Positions 56,814 through 64,000 of a DNA stretch of 64,000 nucleotides are shown here, in pieces. The notes under the pieces were generated by a model, which was not told the DNA's origin, did no database searches, and worked only from the letters and a program-made list of their open reading frames with translations. Both the position numbers and the translations under genes were made by a program. Within the stretch, counting starts at the first letter, position 1. Each line of letters opens with the position of its first letter. Source of the DNA: Kribbella rubisoli (GTDB taxonomy: Bacteria > Actinomycetota > Actinomycetes > Propionibacteriales > Kribbellaceae); the NCBI RefSeq assembly GCF_004217145.1, contig NZ_SHKR01000013.1, positions 1-64,000 on the forward strand, written 5' to 3'.

Positions 56814-57015
56814 CGGCTGGGCTTGGCGGTTGAGTTCCCTGTATCGCCGCCGCCCAGCCGTTCCAACCACCTCCTGGCCGACACCTCGGGCCAGGCAGGG
56901 TCGAGTGTCCTGGGCGGTAGGACACCGGAGGCCCCCGTCACCTCACCGGGAGCCTCCCCCTGAGGTGGCCGGCTCCGAGTGTGACCGCCGCGCCTGGGCG
57001 GTCACACTCGGAGCC
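56814..57015. other. Five further hairpins continuing the array
   Basis: 56814-56860: CGGCTGGGC/GCCCAGCCG with inner GGCGG/CCGCC. 56873-56895: CCTGGCC/GGCCAGG. 56905-56925: GTGTCCT/AGGACAC. 56927-56957: GGAGGC/GCCTCC, loop with CACCTCACC. 56971-57015: perfect 19-bp stem (56971-56989 and 56997-57015). With the four preceding hairpins they fill the whole 393-bp gap between the small gene and the next coding remnant. The last one is probably a terminator for either strand. Confidence 0.6.
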
Positions 57016-57017
57016 CT

Positions 57018-57330
57018 TCAGCCGAGGTTGTCCGCCATCCGTTTCAGCACGCCGACGGTGGCCAGGTACTCCTCGTCGCTGATGCCGGTGGTGATCTTGC
57101 GCCGCTGCGCCTGGACCGTGGTGTTCAGTGCCGCCAGCGCGCGCTCGCCGGCCTCGGTCAGCTCGTCGCCGGTCAGCCACTCGCGCTCGACCAACGGATT
57201 CGTCACTGCGGCGAGCTCGGTCGCACTGTCGCTGAGGAAGGGCGACAGTGCGACCGCGATCTTCTGCGGCCCGGCCGCCGCCTTCTGCGCCTGCCACTGC
57301 CCGCGGCCGAGCCCGGTCCGCTCGGCGGCG
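57018..57330 (-). pseudogene. 3' part of a MarR-type regulator gene
   Basis: The minus-strand frame ends in VTNPLVEREWLTGDELTEAG, ERALAALNTTVQAQRRKITT and GISDEEYLATVGVLKRMADN, the typical wing and C-terminal helices of MarR proteins. Reading upstream, similarity fades at ~57323 and there is no complete N-terminal domain or obvious start before the neighbouring gene's end at 57405. A GTG at 57206 would give only 62 residues. I read it as a 5'-truncated gene, although a short functional product cannot be ruled out. Confidence 0.5.
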
Positions 57331-57408
57331 ATGGATGACTGGACGGGTGACGAACGAGAGGTGTTCGCGGACCTGCTCGCCCGGTTCGTGACCGCGTTGG
57401 ACCGCTAG
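57331..57408 (+). pseudogene. Opposite-strand fragment resembling a MarR C-terminus
   Basis: A plus-strand frame MDDWTGDEREVFADLLARFV ending TALDR and TAG at 57406-57408. The pattern W-x-x-x-E-R-x-x-F-x-x-L-L-x-R-F-V resembles the last helix of MarR-family regulators. It abuts, head to head, the minus-strand MarR remnant at ~57330, as if two MarR gene ends had been joined by rearrangement. It overlaps the fusion gene's stop by four bases. Low certainty because it is only 25 codons. Confidence 0.3.
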
Positions 57409-58844
57409 ATGTCCGCTTCGGGTCCGGCGCACGCGCGCTGCAGGTCGGCGAAGATCCCGTCCGGGTCGTGCAGGATCCGCATCCCGTCGCTGACCACTCG
57501 CCTCGTGCCCGCGTCGACCGGGTCCAGGTTCGCCCAGGCGGTCGCGGTGACACCTAGCTCGATCTCCAGGCCGGAAGCCCGTGCGATCCGGACCTCGGTC
57601 AAGTACGGACCCCACTGCTGCCGGCGTACGACGTTCACGGCGCCGAAGGCCTCCAGCCAGTCGTCGTCGGCCAGATACTTCTCCGGTACGTCGGTCAGCA
57701 GGACGAGGTCCACGTCCGACGTCATCCTCGCCGCGTCGCGCGCCCACGATCCGACCATCGCCATCCCGCGGATCTCCGGCTGACCCTCCGCCCACTGGAT
57801 CGCCGCGGCGAGAACCTCGTCCACCTCCTGCCGTCGCACCGACGGATCGGCGACGTAGACGGCGAACGGGGCGTCAGGCTGTACGTCGGATGAGCCCTCG
57901 GCCCAGCCTTCCGCGCGGATCTCACCGGCGTACTGCATGCCGAGTCGCTTCATGACCGCCTGGGATGAGGTGTTGACGCGCTCGGTCAGGGCGATGACGG
58001 CCTGGGCGCCGAGCGTGCTGAAGGCGAAGTCCAGGCCGGCGCGGCCGATCTCGCCCGCCAGGCCGCGTCCGCGGGCTGATTCCTTCAAGGCCCAGCCGAG
58101 CTCGAGCCGGTCGGCCGCCCACTCCGGTCCGACCAGGTCCGCGATGGCCGCGGTCGTCGGCGAGTCGGCTGGGATCCGCGAGAGTCCGCCGCGGCCGGCG
58201 AGGGGGCCGGTGCGCTCGTACGCGATCCACTTGCCGGCTCGATCCCGTTCCCAGCCTGCCTGGATGTTCGTGACCTGGGCGGCGGCGTCGTCCTCCGACC
58301 AATGGGCGTCGTACCAGCGGGACACCCATGGATCGGCGAAGACCTCCGCCAGGTCCGCTGCATGTCCGGGGAGGACACCGTTGGGTCCGGTGATCGGCTC
58401 CAGCCGAAGGCGGTCGGTGAACCTGGTCCGGAGCGCATGCGCCACCAGGTCGCGCAGCCGCCGGTCGCCGTCGGTCCGGTTGACCATCAGCAGGTCGAGG
58501 TCGTCCGGTCCGGCCCACGCGGACGCGTCGTGCTTGCCGGCTTCGAGACGAGGCTTGGTCAGGTCGCCCTCAACGGTGATGAGGTAGTCGACCTCCCGCC
58601 GTACGCGGCCCTCCCATTCCCACTCCCAGTCCGCGACGGTCCAGACGATGTCGCGGACCTTCCAGCCGGTCTCCTCCTCGACCTCCCGCGCCGACGCCTC
58701 CTCCGGCGTCTCACCCGCCTCCAGATGCCCGCCGACAATGTCCCAGATCCCAGGCAACAACCGCCGCTCCGCCGTACGCCGTTGCAGATAGACCCAATGC
58801 CGCTCGTCCCGAATCAACGCCCCAACACAGTCGACCGCACGCAT
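57405..58844 (-). CDS. NUDIX - GNAT - nucleotidyltransferase three-domain fusion
   Basis: 479 residues. Residues ~1-145: NUDIX hydrolase with the full Nudix box (GGHLEAGETPEEASAREVEE, then ETGW). ~150-330: RimJ-like GNAT acetyltransferase (WALKESARGRGLAGEIGRAG, NTSSQAVMKRLGMQYAGEIR). ~335-479: minimal nucleotidyltransferase of the aminoglycoside/MNT type (MVGSWARDAARMTSDVDLVL, with catalytic GS and DVD). The frame is continuous. Each domain type handles nucleotides or small amines, so the protein may modify an antibiotic or RNA-linked nucleotide. I do not know a characterised protein with this order. Confidence 0.88.
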   Translation of the reverse strand: MRAVDCVGALIRDERHWVYLQRRTAERRLLPGIWDIVGGHLEAGETPEEASAREVEEETGWKVRDIVWTVADWEWEWEGRVRREVDYLITVEGDLTKPRLEAGKHDASAWAGPDDLDLLMVNRTDGDRRLRDLVAHALRTRFTDRLRLEPITGPNGVLPGHAADLAEVFADPWVSRWYDAHWSEDDAAAQVTNIQAGWERDRAGKWIAYERTGPLAGRGGLSRIPADSPTTAAIADLVGPEWAADRLELGWALKESARGRGLAGEIGRAGLDFAFSTLGAQAVIALTERVNTSSQAVMKRLGMQYAGEIRAEGWAEGSSDVQPDAPFAVYVADPSVRRQEVDEVLAAAIQWAEGQPEIRGMAMVGSWARDAARMTSDVDLVLLTDVPEKYLADDDWLEAFGAVNVVRRQQWGPYLTEVRIARASGLEIELGVTATAWANLDPVDAGTRRVVSDGMRILHDPDGIFADLQRACAGPEADI

Positions 58845-58857
58845 ACCCCCAACCTAG

Positions 58858-60312
58858 TCAAGCGTTGGACAGTGGGCGTTCGGCGACGCGGTTCGGCATG
58901 AAGGTTACGGCGGCTACGAGGAGTACGGCGGCGATCGCGGCGCCGTAGTAGACGTCGTGGATGGCGGGGGCGAGTACGTCGCTCGGGAGCTTCTCGAGGT
59001 CCTCGTGGTCGCCGCCGAGGCGCGCGGCCACCACACCGTTGGCAACGGCACCGAATACCGCGACGCCGACCGCACTGCCGACCGAGCGGGAGAACATGTT
59101 CGCGCCGGTCACCACACCGCGCGTCTGCCAGTCGACCGACGACTGTGCCGCGACGACCGAGGGTGAGGCGGAGAAGCCGAGGCCGATGCCGATCACGAAG
59201 CACGCCGCAGCCAGGTGCAGCACGGAGCTCCCGGACCCGACCGTCAGCAGCAGCCCGGAGCCGAGTACGACGATGATCGCGCCCATCAGCATCGTCGTAC
59301 GGAAGCCCACCCGCAGATAGATGCGCCCGGCAAACGATGCGGCGATCGGCCAGCCCAACGTCATTGCCGCCAAGGCGAATCCGGCGACGAGAGCCGACGT
59401 ACCGAGCACGCTCTGCGCATACAGCGGGACGTACGTCGACAGCCCGATCATCAGCAATCCGATCAGCAATGCGGCCGAGTTCGCCGAGTTCAGCACGCGC
59501 TGCCCGAGCACCCACAACGGCAGGATCGGCTCAGCGGCGCGACGCTCGACCAGCACGAACGTGGTCAGCAGCAGGACCGCGGCAGCCAGGATCACGATGC
59601 TCGCGGTCGAGTCCCAGTTCCACATCACACCGCCCTCGAGCAGCCCGAGCAGCAGCAGCGAGCCGCCGACCGCGAGCAGGATCCCGCCGGCGTAGTCGAT
59701 CTGGTGGCTGGTCTTGTTCGCGACCTTCTCCTCGAACCGGCGGACCAGCACCCAGGCGGCCGCCATCCCGAGCGGGATGTTCACGAAGAAGATCCACCGC
59801 CAGGAGATGTAGTCCGAGAACACGCCGCCGAGCGTCGGCCCGACGAACGACGAGATCCCCCAGACGCTGGCGAGGTAGCCCTGCACCTTGGCCCGCTCCG
59901 CGACCGTGTAGATGTCGCCGACGATCGTCATCCCGATCGGCTGGATCGCCCCCGCGCCGAGCCCCTGGACCAGCCGGAACGCGATCAGCGCCGGCATGCT
60001 CCACGCGAACCCGCACAACACCGACCCGAGGATGAACAGCCCGACGCCGAGCAGCATCATCGGCTTCCGTCCGCGCTGGTCGGCGAGCTTGCCGTAGATC
60101 GGCACCGACACCGCCTGCGCGAGCAGGTAGATCGAGAACAGCCAGGGGAACTGCGTGAAGCCACCGAGGTCGTCGACGACGGACGGTACGGCGGTGGCCA
60201 GGATCGTCGCGTCGATCGCGACCAGCCCGACGCTGAGCATCACCGCCAGCAGGATCGGCCCTCGCTCCGACCGAAGTCCCACACTCGCCCGGTCGATCCG
60301 CTCAGTAGTCAT
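58858..60312 (-). CDS. MFS drug exporter, DHA2 (EmrB/QacA) type
   Basis: 484 residues with ~14 transmembrane helices. Signatures: MLSVGLVAIDATILATAVPS (motif D1), YGKLADQRGRKPMMLLGVGL (motif A), RLVQGLGAGAIQPIGMTIVG (motif B), WGISSFVGPTLGGVFSDYIS (motif C), SWRWIFFVNIPLGMAAAWVL. Proton-coupled export of hydrophobic drugs. It follows the three-domain fusion gene's upstream end by 13 bases on the same strand and may be co-transcribed with it, which would link modification and efflux. Confidence 0.94.
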   Translation of the reverse strand: MTTERIDRASVGLRSERGPILLAVMLSVGLVAIDATILATAVPSVVDDLGGFTQFPWLFSIYLLAQAVSVPIYGKLADQRGRKPMMLLGVGLFILGSVLCGFAWSMPALIAFRLVQGLGAGAIQPIGMTIVGDIYTVAERAKVQGYLASVWGISSFVGPTLGGVFSDYISWRWIFFVNIPLGMAAAWVLVRRFEEKVANKTSHQIDYAGGILLAVGGSLLLLGLLEGGVMWNWDSTASIVILAAAVLLLTTFVLVERRAAEPILPLWVLGQRVLNSANSAALLIGLLMIGLSTYVPLYAQSVLGTSALVAGFALAAMTLGWPIAASFAGRIYLRVGFRTTMLMGAIIVVLGSGLLLTVGSGSSVLHLAAACFVIGIGLGFSASPSVVAAQSSVDWQTRGVVTGANMFSRSVGSAVGVAVFGAVANGVVAARLGGDHEDLEKLPSDVLAPAIHDVYYGAAIAAVLLVAAVTFMPNRVAERPLSNA

Positions 60313-60424
60313 ATTACCGATCAATGTATGTGAACCGACAACAATTCCCCACGCGCTGATCGCCTGCTGGACGACGACGCGCGCGGCCGGGACGGTGGGC
60401 TCACGGACCGTTACGCTCCGGTGG

Positions 60425-62662
60425 GTGAGGATGCGGGACGGTCTGGTGCGCGCCGTCGTGCTCGTGGTGACCGTCTCGCTCACGCTGGTGCTGCTCCCGA
60501 TCGCGATCAACGTGGGCACCGGCGGGACCGCGCCGGCCTTCCTCGAGCCGTACGTCGGTTGGGCCTGGCCGCTGATCGGAGTGCTGTGGGTGGTGGCGAT
60601 CGTCACAGCGTTGCTCGAGGTGCGTAACCGTCGTCTGCCCGTCGTCTCCAGCCGCAGCGCCGACCAGCCGCGCAACCGTACGAACGCGCTGGCCCACATC
60701 GACCGCTACCTGTCGGAGCGTCAGGCCGGCTCGCTCGCCTCACGTACTCGCATCGCGCTGGCTCTGGAGGAGCACCCCGACGCAGTGGTCCGTCCGTACG
60801 ACCTGCTCGTCCAGCCGCTCGACCGCGAGCCCAGACGGGTCCCGAACGAGGCAGACATCGCGAACGTCTTCGACGAGCTGCAGGACTCCATGCTCATCCT
60901 GGGCGCACCCGGCGCCGGCAAGACCACTCTGCTCCTGGAGCTCGCGCGGAACCTCGCCGGGCAAGCACATGCCGACGACAGCCTGCCGATCCCGGTCCTG
61001 CTCGACCTGGCCGGCTGGAACACCCAGTCCGCCCACCAGAGCGACGACGACCCCAGCGACAGCGCACTGCTCGCCGGCTTCGTCCGCTGGCTGCTGTACG
61101 AACTGAACGACCGCTACGGCGTCCCTGCGCCGGTTGGACGCACCTGGTTGCGGGACGGCCGTTTTGCGCTGCTGCTGGACGGACTCGACGAGATCAACGA
61201 GCCGGACCGCGCCAAGCTCGCACCGGTCCTGGAGGAGCTCCGCCACAACTATCTGGTCGGTCCGATCGCAGTCACCTGCCGCACGCACGACTACGAGCGT
61301 CTGCCTCACCAACTGAGTCTGTACGGCGCTGTGCATATCAGACCGCTCACTCGACAACAGGTGCTCGACTACTTCGCCGCTGTCGGCTCAGCACTGGACG
61401 GTGCTCGGGTGGCGATCGAGCAGGACGACGAGCTGTGGGACCTGGTCAACTCGCCGCTGATGCTCAACGTGATGGTCCTGGCGTACCGGGGCCGAGCACC
61501 GGAGGACGTGCTCGCCGGTGGGGTCGCGGACCAGCGGCGTGAGCTCTTCGACACCTACATCTGCGAGGTCCTCGCCCGGAACCGCAAGACAGGGAGGCAG
61601 TACGACGCGAAGACCGCAGTACGCCGGCTGTGGTGTCTGGCGTGGTGGACACGTAGTCGTGCCGGCGACCGCACCGCCGTACCGCGGTGGATGACTCCGA
61701 ACGGCTGGTTCGGACTGTCGCTGCCGGACGTGGACTACCTGACGCATGCGGTCTGCCTGCCGGCACTATTCACTGGACTCAGTGCAGGCGCGACGCTGGT
61801 CATGATCGCGCAGTACGGCGCACTCGCTGGGCTGGCTGTTGCTGGTGCAACGCTCTTGCTCGTTCATCTCAGACCGCACTCATGGCAGCGGCTGACCGGA
61901 AACACACCTGACCGGGGATTGCTGTTCGCTGTGGTGTTGCTGAGCAGCACAGTGGTGACTGTCCTCGTGACTGTGGCCGCTCTGGGGCTGGTTGAGTTAC
62001 TGACAGCCAAGGTGGCGCTCATTGTCGAGGCTGTGGTGATCGCTGGGTCGTACGCCGTTGAGTTCGTCATCTTCCACGACAACTCGCGTCGGCTGCTGCT
62101 AGGTGCGCGGTTGGCCTTGGTAGTAGCGGCGAGCTGGATCACGCTGAGCCTCGGTGACGCGACTGCCTTCGCGTCCGGCGTGGCGATCGCGCTACTCGTT
62201 GCCCAGGGCATCCGGATGGTGAAGTCCCTGGCAACGGACCACCTGCCCGCCACACCTGACAAGGGATGGCGGATGGACCCGTGGGTCGGCGGTGGCGTCG
62301 TCGCTGCGTTCATCGTCGCAGTGGCTCTGGGAGCGGACCTGGCGTCGCCGCAACTCGCGGCGTTCATCGGCATCCTGATCGGCACGGTCGCCGCGAAGCC
62401 CTGGCGACGGCGGCCGCCTGTCCTTGCCGGACCGCTGTCCCGGCTGCTCCACGACTCGCTGCTCCGCTGGACCGGGTACCTGCCGTGGCACCGCCGCGCT
62501 TTCCTCCGGTACGCCGCCGACCGGTACGTGCTCGCGCACACCGGGCATGGGGAATACGCGTTCATCCACCTGCTCGTTCGCGATCACCTGGCCGAATGCG
62601 TTCCGGACGAGCTTGCGGCGAAGGTCGACCGCCGGATCGCGGAGCGCGCCGCCCGTCGGTAG
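60425..62662 (+). CDS. Membrane-bound NACHT-domain NTPase
   Basis: 745 residues from GTG 60425 (TACGCT at 60412-60417 suggests leaderless; ATG 60431 is an alternative). Two N-terminal transmembrane helices (~8-28, 46-64), a NACHT module with Walker A LILGAPGAGKTTLLLELARN (~158), Walker B FALLLDGLDEINEPDRAKLA (~248), sensor VTCRTHDYERLPHQ and LTRQQVLDYF. The C-terminal half (~420-690) has about eight more helices, then a soluble tail. NACHT proteins are STAND NTPases used in bacterial immunity and regulation; the membrane C-terminus in place of LRR/TPR sensors is notable. Confidence 0.88.
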   Translation: MRMRDGLVRAVVLVVTVSLTLVLLPIAINVGTGGTAPAFLEPYVGWAWPLIGVLWVVAIVTALLEVRNRRLPVVSSRSADQPRNRTNALAHIDRYLSERQAGSLASRTRIALALEEHPDAVVRPYDLLVQPLDREPRRVPNEADIANVFDELQDSMLILGAPGAGKTTLLLELARNLAGQAHADDSLPIPVLLDLAGWNTQSAHQSDDDPSDSALLAGFVRWLLYELNDRYGVPAPVGRTWLRDGRFALLLDGLDEINEPDRAKLAPVLEELRHNYLVGPIAVTCRTHDYERLPHQLSLYGAVHIRPLTRQQVLDYFAAVGSALDGARVAIEQDDELWDLVNSPLMLNVMVLAYRGRAPEDVLAGGVADQRRELFDTYICEVLARNRKTGRQYDAKTAVRRLWCLAWWTRSRAGDRTAVPRWMTPNGWFGLSLPDVDYLTHAVCLPALFTGLSAGATLVMIAQYGALAGLAVAGATLLLVHLRPHSWQRLTGNTPDRGLLFAVVLLSSTVVTVLVTVAALGLVELLTAKVALIVEAVVIAGSYAVEFVIFHDNSRRLLLGARLALVVAASWITLSLGDATAFASGVAIALLVAQGIRMVKSLATDHLPATPDKGWRMDPWVGGGVVAAFIVAVALGADLASPQLAAFIGILIGTVAAKPWRRRPPVLAGPLSRLLHDSLLRWTGYLPWHRRAFLRYAADRYVLAHTGHGEYAFIHLLVRDHLAECVPDELAAKVDRRIAERAARR

Positions 62663-63782
62663 CCGGCTCGGAGATCGAGTACCCGATCAGACTGCAGCAG
62701 CAGACCAGTGCGATCAGCGTGCTCAGGGCGAGCTGCAGTGACGTGTGCTCGGCGATCGTGCCGAGGACCGGGGTGGCGACGCCGCCGATGCTGACGGCGA
62801 GGCCGAGCGTCATACCGCCCGCCGTACCGACACGTCCCGGGAGGAAGTCCTGCCCGAGCGTCACGTGCAGCGAGAACGGGACCGACATCGCGATCGCGGT
62901 CAATGCCAGGAAGACGAAGAACGCCGGGCCCGGGATGAACACCAGGCAGGCGATTGCGGGCACGGCGACGGCGTACGACGTGCGCAGCGTGCGGACGCGC
63001 CCGTACCGGGTGGCGAGTCGACCGCCGATCAACGTGCCGAGCGCGCCCGCGGCGAAGAGGATGAACAGGGCGACGCCGCCGGTCGTCGTACCGCCGCCGA
63101 CTCGCTGGCCGGCGTACAGGGCGATGAACGTGCCGAGGCCGACGAAGACGATCGAGCGGCAGATCATGATCGCCGACAAGCGCAGGAACGACGGCCAGTC
63201 GTCGGTGCCTTCTGATTGGCGGCGGGTGACCGCATCCGTGACGCGCGAGCGGATCGCCCAGGAGGTGATCGCGGCGCCGAAGAGCGCGGGCACGACGAGC
63301 AGCGGGGTCAGCGCGAGCCCGCCGGCGGCGATGATCGGGGTGACGAGCACCGGGGCGAGTGCGAAGCCGACGTTCCCGCCGACCGAGAACCAGCTCATGC
63401 CGACGTGGCTGCCACCGCTCACGACGCGGGCCATCCGCGCCGCCTCCGGGTGGTACGCCGCGACGCCGAGGCCGGAGAGCGCGGCCGCGAGCCAGCTCAG
63501 GATGTAGGTGTGACCAACGCCGATGAGCGCGATGCCGAGTCCGGCGGTGGTCATCGCGACCGGGATCAGCCAGGTCAGCGGGCGACGGTCGGTCAGTACG
63601 CCGAACACCGGCTGGACGACGGACGAGAGCAGGGTGGCGGCCAAGGTGATGCCGGACACCGCGACGTACCCGAGGCCGCGCTCGGCGACCAGGAACGGCA
63701 CGAGTGCGGGCACGCTGCCCTGGTAGACGTCCACGCACGCGTGGCCGGTCGCCATCAGTCCGATCGGTCGAAGTCTTCTCAC
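62562..63782 (-). CDS. MFS transporter
   Basis: About 406 residues from GTG 63782 (or 397 from ATG 63755), twelve transmembrane helices. Motifs: ATGHACVDVYQGSVPALVPF at the N-terminus, FGVLTDRRPLTWLIPVAMTT (motif A), AALSGLGVAAYHPEAARMAR, FVGLGTFIALYAGQRV. The beginning resembles fosmidomycin-resistance (Fsr)-type exporters. The C-terminal Arg/Pro-rich tail overlaps the end of the convergent NACHT gene by 101 bases. Divergent from a cupin/AraC-type gene. Confidence 0.85.
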   Translation of the reverse strand: MRRLRPIGLMATGHACVDVYQGSVPALVPFLVAERGLGYVAVSGITLAATLLSSVVQPVFGVLTDRRPLTWLIPVAMTTAGLGIALIGVGHTYILSWLAAALSGLGVAAYHPEAARMARVVSGGSHVGMSWFSVGGNVGFALAPVLVTPIIAAGGLALTPLLVVPALFGAAITSWAIRSRVTDAVTRRQSEGTDDWPSFLRLSAIMICRSIVFVGLGTFIALYAGQRVGGGTTTGGVALFILFAAGALGTLIGGRLATRYGRVRTLRTSYAVAVPAIACLVFIPGPAFFVFLALTAIAMSVPFSLHVTLGQDFLPGRVGTAGGMTLGLAVSIGGVATPVLGTIAEHTSLQLALSTLIALVCCCSLIGYSISEPATDGRRAPRSGGRPSPQARPERIRPGDRERAGG

Positions 63783-63822
63783 TACTCGATCGTTGTCACC
63801 GGGCAGGCTGTCCGGCTTCCGA

Positions 63823-63828
63823 TAAAAT
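63823..63828 (+). promoter_or_regulatory. -10 box of a leaderless transcript
   Basis: TAAAAT ends nine bases before the ATG at 63837, and there is no ribosome binding site, so the mRNA probably starts at or next to the start codon. The inverted TTGTCA / TGACAA pair (63793-63798 and 63827-63832) flanks the divergent promoter region. Confidence 0.5.
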
Positions 63829-63836
63829 GACAACCT

Positions 63837-64000
63837 ATGCCGGAAACCCGCCAACGTCCCGCAACTACCGGCCACCGCCCGATCGAGGCCGGCGGCGGCA
63901 TCGAGGCGCACTGGCACGACCGCCACCAGATCGTGTACGCCGGCCGCGGCGTCCTCTCCGTCACCACCGACGCCGGCAGCTGGGTAGCCCCCGCCACCCG
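63837..64000 (+). CDS. Cupin-type N-terminus, probable AraC-family regulator (partial)
   Basis: The first 54 codons before the window ends. GGIEAHWHDRHQIVYAGRGV followed by LSVTTDAGSWVAPA has the spaced HWH...H and G(X)W(V)xP pattern of an AraC-type N-terminal cupin domain. It is divergent from the MFS exporter gene and may regulate it. The DNA-binding part lies outside the window. Confidence 0.65.
   Translation, partial: MPETRQRPATTGHRPIEAGGGIEAHWHDRHQIVYAGRGVLSVTTDAGSWVAPAT

Overview
The window is high-G+C DNA with GTG starts, several apparently leaderless genes and an actinobacterial gene set. The conserved block crgA - DUF881 gene - pabA // pknB - pbpA - rodA - pstP - fhaB - fhaA - tRNA-Leu lies at 19.5-29.1 kb. 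Together with the GH51/GH43 locus, the EXLDI-linked drug exporter and the many LacI/ROK/TetR regulators, this suggests a soil actinomycete of the Nocardioidaceae/Kribbella type. That placement is inference. In mycobacteria the same block lies near oriC.

Layout. 0.2-3.2 kb: two DUF4328 membrane proteins, the second with a very long Tyr/Ser/Pro-rich tail. 3.2-5.8 kb: sugar-phosphate isomerase, and a TetR regulator divergent from an FAD monooxygenase across a strong operator dyad. 5.9-12.8 kb: arabinan/arabinoside locus (LacI regulator, GH51, two GH43 enzymes, secreted beta-propeller-like protein). 12.8-14.9 kb: MocR regulator divergent from an FMN-binding protein. 14.9-17.9 kb: EXLDI protein and DrrAB-type exporter behind a five-iteron operator. 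18-19 kb: PQ-loop transporter and Lrp regulator. 19.1-19.5 kb: a DnaA-box cluster. 19.5-29.2 kb: the cell-division and cell-wall Ser/Thr kinase cluster. 29.3-33.1 kb: ABC exporter and LuxR regulator. 33.2-39.3 kb: secreted subtilisin, PrsW protease, secreted nuclease. 39.3-44.2 kb: tandem AAA protein and two paralogous secreted proteins. 44.3-51.3 kb: iron-regulated siderophore-interacting protein, aminoglycoside-kinase-like protein, truncated haemoglobin and a complete glycine-betaine-type ABC importer. 51.5-54.9 kb: orphan ParA, ROK regulator, MpaB-like oxygenase, GNAT. 54.9-57.4 kb: XRE/TPR regulator, a 62-aa protein and a remarkable array of stem-loops. 57.4-64 kb: a three-domain NUDIX-GNAT-nucleotidyltransferase fusion, two MFS exporters, a membrane NACHT ATPase and the start of a cupin/AraC-type gene.

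The most unusual material is non-coding. (1) At 56.66-57.02 kb there are nine consecutive hairpins. The first four have different stems but the same CTCCTCA-type loop, and just upstream lie 11-bp iterons that share an 8-mer with one of the stems. (2) Five exact 12-bp-period iterons overlap the promoter of the EXLDI gene, whose product starts with a ribbon-helix-helix-like segment. (3) Large inverted repeats bury the start codons of the GH51 and PrsW genes. (4) Long hairpins unrelated in sequence sit between convergent genes. No rRNA, CRISPR array or complete insertion sequence was seen.
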